From Phyto melanocephala (Eukaryota > Arthropoda > Insecta > Diptera > Rhinophoridae), in assembly GCA_941918925.1 (NCBI GenBank), contig OW799234.1, positions 75,102,543 through 75,166,542 on the forward strand: a stretch of 64,000 nt of DNA. The letters are read 5' to 3'. The translations under genes and the position numbers were made by a program. The notes beneath the pieces are model-generated. The model was given only the letters and a program-made list of their open reading frames with translations, was not told where the DNA came from and did no database searches. Below, in pieces: positions 21,701 through 32,830 of this stretch. The first letter of the stretch is position 1. Each line of letters starts with the position of its first letter.

Positions 21701-22188
21701 TTGACTTAATAATAACACGTCGTCAAGATAAAAAGTTGGGTGGGTCAAGAGACGTTTTGTTCTTCACCACCACCTCCATGGTAAGTTTTGATAGTTGACT
21801 TAATTTTCGTTTCTATGTAGTATTGGTTGATCTTAATTGGAGATTTGTTTTGTCATCGCTTTTTATTAATTATTTTATTAATACTTTCAGGGAGTCTATA
21901 ATATTATTTATGTATAATGATTCCTAGTTGGAAAAATATATTTAAGAGAACAAGAATCCCCCTACCCGACTGACCCCTAGCCCAGTCAATGGCTCCCGTT
22001 TGTTCTCTTTATCTAGGGTAGCAATAGTAATCAACAGGGGATGATAGTTGTCAACTGCATCCCGATAAATTTGTTCATTACACATTTTAAAAACAACACA
22101 TATTTTTATGAATAGAAGATAACAAAATAGCACAATGCAGCACAAATTATTGGCATTTCTTTTTATTATGATAATTTTGGTATAGTTC
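21701..22188. other. Spacer and 3' flank of mariner
   Basis: No gene is seen. From about 22080 the reverse strand resembles the 3' untranslated part of the mariner remnant at 63170-63286. Confidence 0.4.
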
Positions 22189-23126
22189 AATTATGTATGG
22201 AATAAAATATCGGCAAAATGTCTGCCGCAACCTCGGCGGCACACCTCCATCCGATGGTACAAATTTTTGATGACGCTGAGGCATAATTGAGTATCTATGC
22301 CGTTAATGTGCCGAATTATCTCATCTTCAATTATTAACTCCAAAGAAGGAAGTATAACGATGTCAAATCACATGGTTTTGGCGGCCAAATGACATCGCTA
22401 CCACGAGACATAAATCGGTCATTGAATTTCTCGCGCAAAAGAGCCATTGTTTCGTTATTTGTGTGGCCGTCCTGTTGAAACCAATTGTCGTTTACATCAA
22501 TATCTTCCAATTCGGGTCATAAAAAATTTGTTATTATGTCACGATATCGATGACCATTAACAGCAACTGCCTGACCGGCCTCATTTTGGAAAAAATACGG
22601 CCCGATGATACCGGCAGCCCATAAACCGCACGAAGCAGTCACTCTTTGTGGGTGCATTGGTATTTCGACAATCACTCTTAAATTATCATTCCCCCAAATG
22701 CGGCAATTCAGATTATTGACGAATCCACTGAGATAAAAATGTGCCATTCGGTTGCCATTCCTTGCCACCATTCTGACCATTGACGACGTTTCGAATGGAC
22801 AAGAGGCTTTAGTTCTTGAATCAATTGCACATTGTAAGCGTGTTAATGCAAGTCTTTATGCATAATGTTCATCAACGACGAGCGTGAGAGGTGAAATTGT
22901 TGGGCACGACGACGAGTTGAGGTGGACGGCTCTTCAGCCACACTATAGGAGCAATATTTCCTGCAGTACGAGCTGTACGAGCATGCATTGGTGCTTTAAC
23001 ATCTCCTACAGATCTGGTTTGCTAAAACTTTTGCACAATTTTTCCAATTGCATTTTGTCTTGGACTTCCATTTTCATAATAAGCGTGAATAACTTTAACA
23101 CGTTGCTCGATTGTGTATATTTCCAT
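22189..23126 (-). pseudogene. Mariner transposase pseudogene (DD41D-like)
   Basis: The start MEIYTIEQRVKVIHAYYENG is at 23126. The middle has several stops. A long open piece (22780-22517) contains WAAGIIGPYFFQNEAGQAV and VNGHRYRD; then comes a stop, then NWFQQDG and WPPKPCDLTSLYF, and the end EDEIIRHINGID...CGRHFADILFHT. QQD is the second catalytic Asp. The third catalytic position (usually LDFFLW) is Tyr here. Allowing for a 3-residue gap after QQDG, the spacing fits DD41D (rosa-like) mariners. It is inactive: multiple stops, a lost catalytic residue and deletions. Confidence 0.8.
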
Positions 23127-23270
23127 GGTTCAAAATTGAGTTAGTCTGAAATTGAGAAATGTCAAATGAAATGCGGAATAAAACTTGACGTTTAGGTTTA
23201 CTTAAAACTAAAAGAAAAAATTTACAACTTTTTTTTTTAAATAATATCGATGGTAACAAGTAAAAGGACC

Positions 23271-23932
23271 CTAAAGTTTTTCAGTGACTCCAATACATTT
23301 CATACAAATACACTTCAGCACAAAAATTTAAAATTTATTTATTGATTATTAAAACTTAATTTAATGGTATCAAAAATACTTGTGTTACAAGCAATTTTAC
23401 AGAAGAACTTACATTATCAATAATAATACAGTTTCTAAAAAGTTTTTGCCTTCTCCTGTATCACTGTTAGGGCCTTTCTACTTGTGACCAAAGATTTACT
23501 TTGTACAAAATTTATTTATAATATTTATAATATTAAGTTTTTATTGAACTTCGAACTTGTGTTTCATTTAAGTTGATTTTACCGAAAATTTTAAGAATTT
23601 TAAGACGTTTAAGAATTGAATTTTTTGCCGAAAGGCTGTTCATGTTTTCTTTTCTTTCTTTAAAATTTTCTTTGGAATTTACAAAGTTTATGGTGGTTTA
23701 ATGTAGATTAAAGATAGGTATAAGGTACTAAACACTTTAGGGCTATTAAACCTTTGTTAAGTAAATTTATCCTAAAACTATATATAAATTTACATTATTT
23801 TTAGCTAGGTATGTAGTCAGGTAGAACAGGCAGCTATAGTGCAGCTCACTTGGGTCCATTATATTGATCTCTTTTTCATAGCTGAGTTAAAAAGTAAGAA
23901 TATAATAAAAAAACAGAAGGAAAATCAGACAA
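23271..23932. other. Gene-free AT-rich DNA
   Basis: Nothing recognisable was found between the mariner and the SINE-like sequence. Confidence 0.5.
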
Positions 23933-24016
23933 GTCCAGAGTCTCTGGCGGGAATCGAACCCTCAACCCCCAAACTAACAGACCAGCACACTATTGACTAA
24001 ATAGTCTACCGGGGCA
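23933..24016 (-). repeat. tRNA-derived SINE head, copy 1
   Basis: Read on the minus strand it starts TGCCCCGGTAGACTA and has GGTTCGATTCCC, a consensus RNA polymerase III B box, followed by CGCCAGAGACT. A second copy is at 43681-43752. The tRNA-like length between the 5' GCC and the B box is kept, but acceptor strands do not pair, as in SINEs rather than functional tRNAs. Confidence 0.65.
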
Positions 24017-25345
24017 CACTATTTCTAAAGAATTTATAATTTTTATACTGGAAAAACCTTCAACTTCTTTTATCATTTTGTTGTTAACGATACATAAACA
24101 CGGCTACAAATTTATTCAGATAGTCGTCCTTAAACAATTTTAATTTGCCCATAATTTAATTTACTTTAATTATATCGTTTATAAGCAATTGAGTAAAACA
24201 AAGTAAATAAAAAAATAAATTAATTAAAGAGAAGCAACAAGGCTGTGAAATGAAATTCGGGTAATCAGCTTGTTTATTTGTTTGGATTTTATTTACATTA
24301 CAATTAAGCTAAAATTTTTCATTTATTTATTCATTATTTATTATTCTACGATCTTTTATAAATATGATTTATGATGTATTCATGTTAAGTTCAACAAATT
24401 AACAACTTTTGGGGTTCCGTTAATAAATTTCACAATACTTGACTGCACTAATTTTTTTTTTATTTTTTATAGTTTGTAAGATTTTAAAATAAACCAACTA
24501 TATTTTTGGTTTTCCTCTCAAGCTACATATGTATATGAAATATAAAAAGTTTTTTGTCTCTCTTGAAAAATTTGCAGAAAGGAAGTTAGCAGGTTTGCAT
24601 ATCAATCCGACGATATATCAATAAATAGGTACATACATTTCTATTAAATTTCAAATGTTATAAGTATTCGAAAAATACAAACTATAAGAATACATATTGT
24701 AAAATATAGCATATTTAAGAACTAGTGGCATAACTAAACATCATATTTTCAAAACTAAAGATGCACCCTCTTAGACCTAGGCACAAGTAAATTTTACCCT
24801 TAAAAATCGAATAAAACGATTTTTTTTTTTTACATTTTAAGGTTAGAATCAAAAATAATATATCGGTCAGCAAGTAATACTGACTTCTGTCCTATCTTCA
24901 ATAAAGTTCAAGCTCTCTATATTATTTATTAGGAATAGAGTCTGTTTTTTTTGCTATATAAAAATGTAGCTACTAGGATTTTGATCTGCTGATTGACCAT
25001 TTACTTTAAATGTTAACCTCCAATCAAAATTTTATTAAATTTTTCCTTCAAAAATATTTCTTCAAAAAAAAAAAAAAATTTGGCAATTTTATTAATAAAA
25101 AAAAAAAATAATTAAAAATAAAATTCAAATTTAAGTATGAATTCACTAAGCAATTAATATATAAAATTGTACGCTATGTTTTTTTCTGTTTTGAAATTCC
25201 TTTATAATTAAATTTTTAAATAAATTTTATTTAAATTACTATTTCTGTAATATGCACATTTATTATATTTTTTTTAGATTTACAATATATCTTAGGAGTC
25301 ATTATCTTTTAAAAAAACTTGTAATATGTATAAAAAAATATATAG
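24017..25345. other. Gene-free AT-rich DNA
   Basis: Long A/T runs (24452-24470, 25066-25110) are present. No coding or repeat signature is recognised. Confidence 0.5.
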
Positions 25346-26966
25346 GTCATTCCGTGTGAAATTTCTACAATTTTCATTTCCGACCCCATAAAGTATATAT
25401 TTTCTGAAAGCTTATGAATAGGGGAGTCGATTAAGCTCTGTCAGTCTGTCCGTCTAACCGTCTGTCCGTGTGTATGTTGAAATCAACTTTTTGAGGCCCC
25501 CCGACATCGCTTGGACCCGGGTGAGGTATTAAAATATCAGAAATATTCGAGAGTAGATCGATATTGAAAATCAGAAACATCGGTACATAAACAACTGAGA
25601 TATGAGCAAAATGCCACGACCAACTTTTTTTCACAAAAAAAAAACAATACAACAACAACATACATATGTACATACAAACGTGTATGCTGGTTAGAGTAAA
25701 CGTGGCATCGAATCCCAGCTGAACCAAAAAAAATTTTTTTGCTATTTTATTTTTATTTTTATTATTTTTTTCAATTTATTTTAATATTTTTTTTAATTTT
25801 TTTTTTATATTTTTTTAATTTTTTTCTTATTTTTTTTAAATATTTTTTTAAAAAATTTTTTTAAACTTTTTTTTTAATTTTTTTTTTATTTTTTATTTTA
25901 TATTTATTATTTATTATTTATATTTTTTTTAATTTTCTTTTTTCAATTTTTTTTTTTAATTTTTTTTATTTATTTTTTTATTTATTTTGTTTTATATTTT
26001 CTTTTTTATTTTTTTTAATTTTTCGCGTAGAATACATCTTACCTTACGGTATAGGGAGTCATGTCAGATTGTTATTGTTGTAATCTTTATTTCATTGATT
26101 ATGAGGGAACGGCGAGATAACTTTTTTTAAACATTTTTTGTAGGTAAATAAGGATGTTATCTTTCGTTTGATATACATTTCATATTGGTTGATATCTTCC
26201 TAATATTTAAATTTCTCAAATGAAAATTGTTTAAACACATACACTCAAACATATGTGTGGTGTTTGGTTGAGTGTTTGAGTTTGTAGCGTGAACACAAAC
26301 TATGCTGCTGTTTCAGTGTGAACACAAACCTTCGGCTGTTGTTTTGATTGATGAAATATTGAAATTTCGTATATTTACTTATGTATTTAAGTGAAACGAA
26401 AAGCTAAATGTGAATTTGAATTTAACATGTATATTATCAAAAGTAACTATCAAATAAATAAATTCATTTGCCTACATTATTTATCATTTATTGTTATATA
26501 TGTTTTCTGTCTTATCAGATGGCGTATTCTAAGTTAAACTTAATGGCCGTGCCTCTGACACAGCCTGCAGGGACAGTCCGCTGTTTTTTATATATTTTTT
26601 TTAATATTTTTTTTTTTTAATTTTGTTTAAACTTTTTTTCTTATTTTTTTTTTAATTTTTCTTTTAATTTATATATATTATTTATATATTTTTTTAATTT
26701 TCGTTTTTAATATTTTTTATATCTTTTTTTATTTAATTTGTTTTTTTTTAATTTTATTTTTTATTTTTCTTTTACGCACATACATATGTACGTAAATTTA
26801 TAATTTTACAATGGGATGTTTTTATATATGTATGTTTCTTATATGTATGTACGTATTCCATATGAGATCAATGATAATACAAACTATCGTTATTGCGTGA
26901 CTACACGTTGTGAACTGTATATAAGATTCGGAACGGCCGAAAATAGCACTCTTACTTGTTTTCTTC
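25346..26966 (+). mobile_element. DINE-1-like family C with large T-rich blocks
   Basis: It starts GTCATTCCGTGTGAAATTTC, then CCGACCCCATAAAGTATATA, GTCAGTCTGTCCGTCTAACC and GTGGCATCGAATCCCAGCTG. Two T-rich low-complexity blocks follow (25728-26022 and 26583-26772). The end has CGTGACTACACGTTGTGAAC and the hairpin GATTCGGAACGGCCGAA (26927-26943), then ATAGCACTCTTACTTGTTTT. Between the T-rich blocks, 26023-26582 is unlike the other copies and may be a separate insertion. Confidence 0.7.
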
Positions 26967-27132
26967 TTAACTCGTTAGCATTATTTTTCAAAAGGAGCTT
27001 AATTCAGACAGTTGATTGTATGAATTCATATATAAATATAAAATTTTCAGTTTTATAAAATTTTTGTTACAGTCCCTATTTTATTAAAAAAATTGAGAAT
27101 AAGGTGCTTGTTTTCATGTAACTTTTATATTT

Positions 27133-27405
27133 ATATTGACACATGTGCGCGAAATTATCGTCTGTTACGTTGTTTTAGAAATCGACTTTTTTATGAAAAT
27201 TGGTTCTACGTGCATTAATTCATCTGGTTAAAAAAATTTTATAGCGATAACTGTTTTAGATATGGAGATAACATTGTATATAATTTATCGTACGTAGCTG
27301 TGTTATTTACGTTTTTTTTTTATTTAAATGTAATAAAAACGCTCTGTAAAACTGTAAAATTTTGTTTTTGTAACATACGATAATTTCGCGCACAGGGGTC
27401 AATAT
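27133..27405. mobile_element. 273-bp MITE with 36-bp inverted repeats
   Basis: The arms at 27133-27168 and 27370-27405 match at 33 of 36 positions and share the GC-rich word TGTGCGCGAAATTATCGT, which stands out against the AT background. The interior is AT-rich with no coding. Ends with ATATTGAC next to TA are compatible with a Tc1/mariner-type TA target, but the duplication is not certain. Confidence 0.75.
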
Positions 27406-28981
27406 GTATCAGGGTTCTTTGCAGGGCAACAGCATATGGTTTTTTTTGTATCGCACATAGAGGTTAAATAATAGTAAAATATATTATTTTGAGTGGTTTT
27501 TATTTGCATTCAAATATACTGTTACGTTTATGCCTTTTATAAGTGTTGGATTATTTCCTTTAAATATATATTTTGAGTTCTTTTATTGCAATTAAAAACA
27601 CTTGAAATTCGTTATAAAATTAAGAGCACTTTATTTATTTAAATACACTCAGATATTGTTTTTAAATCACTTTTATTATACACTTTTATTATCAAACTCA
27701 CTTTGATACACACTTAACAAGCTCTATTGTAATACTGATCATTTTAGCTGTGTTGTTCGGCTATTTATAGTAACATAGTGGTGTTCGGTAACATTCGACA
27801 AAGTTCTCGTATGTACATTCTAGTACATTCGAAAACCGTTACATTTAAATTAAGACGTTAAGTAATATGCAGGAATAATAGAAGTAGCTAAAAGTATGCT
27901 ACAAAAAAATAACAAACATAATGTTCGATCAGCGACCAGCGAAATAAACTAATACAACTAAAACTACAGTAACATAAACTACTACAACTAAAATAAATTA
28001 TAATGTAAATCAAGCTATTTAAAAATAAATCTGTAACAATACATATGTGTGTACATTCAAAGCTCGTACGTGTGCTATAGCAGTAAAATTATTTATGAGT
28101 CTATATACTTAAGTATTTCATAGAAAATCTTCTAGAACATTTTGTTTTTAATTGTTCAGTAAATTTTAAGCAAGAAAAAAGTTAACATCTTGACAGCAGG
28201 GTACTTTGCAGGATTTTATATTTTATAAACAGCAATTCAACACACATCTGTATACGTACAGACATACATACATAAAAACATATATACGTAATACACTCAC
28301 AATTCTACAAGGTATAAGTAGTAATAATGACGTGAAAAATTGTTAGTGCACTAAGCTGTTACATTTCTCTTCAAACAAAATGTCTCATTAGGTCCTGTTT
28401 AGGGACATTCAAGGTCATCTTAAACGATAAAAATTCAAAATCAAAACTTTAAATTGTGGCTTCTATGAATTAGTAAATGTTGCTTTAAAACACTTTTGAT
28501 ATAAAAATAAATAAAATAAAGCAGATATTTTATAAAATTAATTAAGAAAAGCCTTTAAATTTTATTAAAAGCCTAGTCTTAATTGTGACTCTACTATTTT
28601 TGTATACTTAGTCTTTTAATTACACATAAAGAAAGCAATCGGATTTGTTTCATTAAAAAAATGCTTTAAATTTATTTATCGGTTTACAGCTTTTATTCAT
28701 TTTATAGTTGTTTTAACATGTGATGCTTTGTATGTTTGATTCTTTTGATTCTTAAGAAGAAGTTTAAATAAATTGCCTTATCAATTTAATTGTTTGATTT
28801 TTTAATTGGTTTCAGCAACAGAAGAACTGTATAGGGATTAAGTTTACAAGCAAATAATAGGACTGAAAACTTACTAAAAAGAAGAGATAAACTTTTTTTG
28901 AAGATGCTATTGGTGCATACAATCTATTGGCTTCAGAAGTCTATCGTCAGAAAACATACATACATCTACAACCCAACAAAA
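27406..28981. other. Gene-free AT-rich DNA
   Basis: No family pattern was found. Several short repeated phrases (AAACTACTACAACTAAAA near 27955-27990) look like simple local duplication. Confidence 0.5.
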
Positions 28982-29775
28982 TACAGGGTGAGCTAAAAGT
29001 GACGATTTTTTTTAATTATAAAACTTTTTCGTTTGTATTTATTTTTTTAAATTTAAACAATTAAAATTTGTTTATACTTAGTGTGCAAAATAATGTCACT
29101 TTAATGGTCCCCATTTTCAGCTGCGTGATAATAGGATGGTTTTAAGCACTTTTTATAGCATTTTTAAAAATTTATACCTGCAGCGTACGAATTCCTGCCA
29201 AAATATTAGCCTTGAGTTTAATAATTTAATAATTTCTTTAAATAATCCCAAAGAAAATAATCGAGCGCGGGCAAATCTGGCTAAGGCGCTGGCCAATTGG
29301 TTTTAAAATTTTTGTAAATTAGAGGATTTAAAGTACTATTGTGGTTACCAACAATTGAAACTTTAAATGACGTTGCCGATAACCTGGGGATTTTAATTCT
29401 TGTATCATTTACAACCTTTAGAAATTATGGTATATCTTTTTTTAAATGCTCCATTCCTGGCTAAGCTGAACAATTTTTGGTAGATGCTTCTGGTATTTCA
29501 TTAACAATTTGCTCTACACATTTAGTTTTTTTCCCAGTGCTCTTTAACTGATGTCTACCGGTTCGAGGAAAATCTCCTACAGCATCTTATTGTTGGTAGC
29601 GATGAACTAAGCAACGAATCGTTAATTGAGAGGTGGAATTGTGACGATATGATATCGATGATATGTTACATGCGTTAAAATACTTCATCTCCGATTCAAA
29701 TAATAGAACTTTATTATTCTGGTTTAGTTGTTCAGTTGTGAATCTCTTCGCTTCTCTTCGAATCAGTTGTTACCA
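28982..29775 (-). mobile_element. Mariner remnant, family M2
   Basis: The terminal repeat TACAGGGTGAGCTAAAAGTG lies at 28982. On the minus strand the decayed transposase C-terminal motif reads NWPA, a short gap, LPALDYFLWDYLK (about 29250-29310), the typical mariner W..PDL.PLD.FLW motif with its catalytic Asp. N-terminal helix-turn-helix debris lies at 29580-29680. Many stops are present. A matching right-hand repeat occurs at 31461-31483, so the original element may have extended there with later insertions. Confidence 0.65.
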
Positions 29776-29865
29776 TCATGTATGTAAGTATAGTAACCAC
29801 ATTACAGCTTAGCCATGGTTTTAGATTTTATTTTAAATGCCATTTTGCTATAATATTTCCTACAC

Positions 29866-30310
29866 CACTAATAAAGACCTCTTATTTGATACCCCTATCG
29901 ATGAGGTTGGGGGGAAAATTATTCGCCATATTCTTTTAGAGTTCATGATGGATTTTGCGCTTTCTTATAGTTAACTAATAACAATGGTCAAGCCCCTTCA
30001 TTTGGTACCAATATTTTAGTAGTTAAAATAAACCCATCTCAGATTCTACTTTTCAATCCGACTCATTTAATATCAATATTGAAAAAACATACCCCCCTTT
30101 AATTTTTTTACACTCGGTTTGATCCATATATAAATTTATTGTACGCCATTTTGTAGTGGTGGTCATCATGGATTTTAAAACTTGTTTTAAATTTATTATA
30201 ATTCACCAGTCAAGTTCCTTTTACTTATGCCCACAGAGTTCTCTATTTGACCAAAATCTGATAAAATCGATTTTTGATTGCAAATTTTATAAAAAACTCC
30301 GTGCTTACTT
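29866..30310 (-). mobile_element. Family C interior fragment
   Basis: Phrases such as AAGCCCCTTCATTTGGTACC (29990) and TTTAATATCAATATTGAAAA are the reverse complement of the interior units of the family C copies at 16253 and 18487. No terminal blocks are present, so it is a fragment. Confidence 0.5.
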
Positions 30311-30315
30311 GTATT

Positions 30316-31092
30316 TTTATACCCTTCACCTGTGGTGCACAAGGGTCAAGGGTATATATAGCTTTGTCATTCCGTTTGTAATTTCTACAATTTTCATTTC
30401 CGACCCTATAAAGTATATATTTTCTGAAAGCTTATGAATAGAGGAGTCGATTAAGCCCTGACCGTCTGTCCGTCTGCCCGTCTGTCCGTGTGTTGGTTGA
30501 AATCAACTTTTAGAAGCAACTATATGCTCCTCAGATCCGTATAAGGTATCAATCTCTTGGAAATATCCAGGAATGAATCGCTATTGAAATTCAGCACAAT
30601 CGCCCCATAACTTTCTGAGATATGAGCAAAAAACCACGACCACCTCGTTTTTTTTCACAATTACAACAACAACATACATACATACATACATGTAAAAAAC
30701 ATACCAAACAAAAAAAATTACAAAAAAAAAAAATATTAAAAATAAGAAAAAAATAATAAAAAAACTACAAAAAAAAAATTTAAAAAAAATTAAAAAAAAA
30801 ATTTAAAAAAATTTTTTAAAAATTTTTCTAAAAAATTTTTCTAAAAAATTTTTTTAAAAAAATTTAAAAAAAATATAAAAAAAAAATAATAAAATATAAA
30901 TAATATATTAAATAAAATAAAATAAAATTTTTTTGGCTCAGCTGGGATTCGATGCCACATTTATTCTAACGTGTACGTATGCACGTATTTTATATGGGAT
31001 GAATGGTGATACAAACAATTGTTATTGCATGACTACACGTTGTGAAGGGTATATAAGATTCGGCACGGCCAAATATAGCACTGTTACTTGTT
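30316..31092 (+). mobile_element. DINE-1-like family C, complete-looking
   Basis: It opens TTTTTATACCCTTCACCTGT, then TTTGTCATTCCGTTTGTAAT, the GACCCTATAAAGTATATA block and a GTCTGTCCGTCTGCCCG microsatellite (30466-30492). An A-rich block (30700-30930) follows, then GGCTCAGCTGGGATTCGATG, GACTACACGTTGTGAAGGG, TATATAAGATTCGGCACGGC and ATAGCACTGTTACTTGTTT. Both ends and the 3' stem-loop region are present. It is non-coding. Confidence 0.75.
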
Positions 31093-31897
31093 TAATACCT
31101 AATTGTACACTTGTGTTTATAACTCAGTTAGTTTCCAACCAATTTCGTGGGATTTTCAGCAATAATTGTCGAGATCGATTGATGTAAAACGTGCCTTAAA
31201 ACTAGTTAGGAGTTCTAGTAACTAGATATATTAAAAAATATATTTTCATTCCTGCATAGATTGATATCACATACATATCTCTCTAATATATCGAAAATTC
31301 TTAAAGTTTATTTCAACTAACACACAGTCATAAGCTTTAGAAAATAAATATATAATTCGTGGGTTCGAAAATGAATATTGTAGAAAAAACAAATGGAATG
31401 ACATAATATGCCTTTTGCACCACATCTGAAAAACTATAAAAACAAAAGCTAATATTCTCATGGTGTTTTTGTCCCACCCTGTATATGGTTAAAAAAAATT
31501 TTAAATTTATATATTGTTAGTGGCTTTGTACATCGTCCGCCATGTCATACGTCTATTTCTAGATGAGAAACATTATCGCAGCATAAATAAATTCAAGTTA
31601 TAAAAAAGTTTAAACATTTTAAACTCTACTGAAAAAAGTTAATCCACTACGTTTACTATTGACCAATATACGTTACTTTGTAACAATCTAATATATAGAC
31701 AAAAACTTTAAGCAACCCATAAAAACCTTACATTACGATTTCTAACATCAATTTATGTATATAAGCGTATATGTATGTATAAACAAGCTTGTGTTAGTAC
31801 ACATAACATGTTTTTAAACATAGTAAAAAAAGTTTGGTGATAAATGTTGATAAGCAGTTTATATTAAACATGAAGAAATAAGACTTTTTGCACTTTA
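31093..31897. other. Gene-free; contains mariner M2 right repeat at 31461-31483
   Basis: The segment TGGTGTTTTTGTCCCACCC then TGTA is close to the reverse complement of the M2 terminal repeat. The rest shows nothing recognisable. Confidence 0.5.
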
Positions 31898-32830
31898 TTT
31901 TTATACCCTTCACACGACAGTGTAAAAGGGTCTATATTAGTTAGTGATTCCGAGTGAAATTTCTACAATATTCATTTCCGACCACAAAAGGCATATATTT
32001 TCTGAAAGTTTATGAAGAGGGGAGTCGATTAAGCATTATCCGTCTGTCCGTATGTATGTTGAAATAAGCTTTTTGATATCCGTCAACATCGCCAAAACCC
32101 TTGTAAGATATTAAAATATCACATATATTCGGAAGCAGATTGGTAGTGGAAATCAGCATAATCTCCCCATAACTATCTGAAATATGAGTAAATAAACAGG
32201 ACTGCCTCTGGTCTTTCGCTTATTTTGACCACAAAAATTACAATTTTCCGGCTCTGGGATAATTTATAGACATGGTTATTATTATTTATAAATTTGGAGT
32301 TACACATGAAAAATTTTGGACCAATTGGTCACTATCGGCAAAGTTATAGGAAAAAGTTATTTGAAAAAATATTAATTTTTTTAAGTTTATAAATTTTTTT
32401 TAAGTTCCTATATGATTTGTGAACACGTTTCAGATACCAAATTATAAGCCGTAAACTCAGAAATTATTTCTAAGAAACACTAAAAAATCGGTTTGAAACT
32501 AGCAGTGATATAAAGACCAAAGTACAACAGCTTCGGTGTTTTTGCTAAAATTTACAAACCCAAAAAGATATTTCTTAGTTTCTATACAACCAAGTGAGCC
32601 AATATGGGGATTAAAAAAATAGGGCTTGAGAACTTAAATATAGTAGAATATGAAAAGATAAAAATTCAAGAGGGCATCCTAGATTAAATGGCGAATATAT
32701 GAGACAATTAGAATACAGTAAACTTTGTAAAAATTCAAAATCAGAGATGGCGTCGGAAATTTCATGAAATCTTAAATCTTGGCTAAGCTACGATGTGGTC
32801 ATTATACCTATCTACATGACGGTAAATGTG
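31898..32830 (+). mobile_element. DINE-1-like family C, diverged copy
   Basis: It begins TTTATACCCTTCACACGACA, with TTCATTTCCGACC, GGGGAGTCGATTAAGCATT, a short GTCCGTCTGTCCGT microsatellite and interior phrases shared with 16253 and 18487 (GAGTAAATAAACAGGACTGC, GCTACGATGTGG). The 3' hairpin is not seen. Confidence 0.6.

Noticed and set aside
22884..23144. 86-residue plus ORF
   Set aside because: Antisense shadow of the mariner transposase start.
23933..24016. Functional tRNA gene
   Set aside because: B box is good but the acceptor strands do not pair and no clean cloverleaf forms; a dispersed second copy with different flanks favours a SINE.
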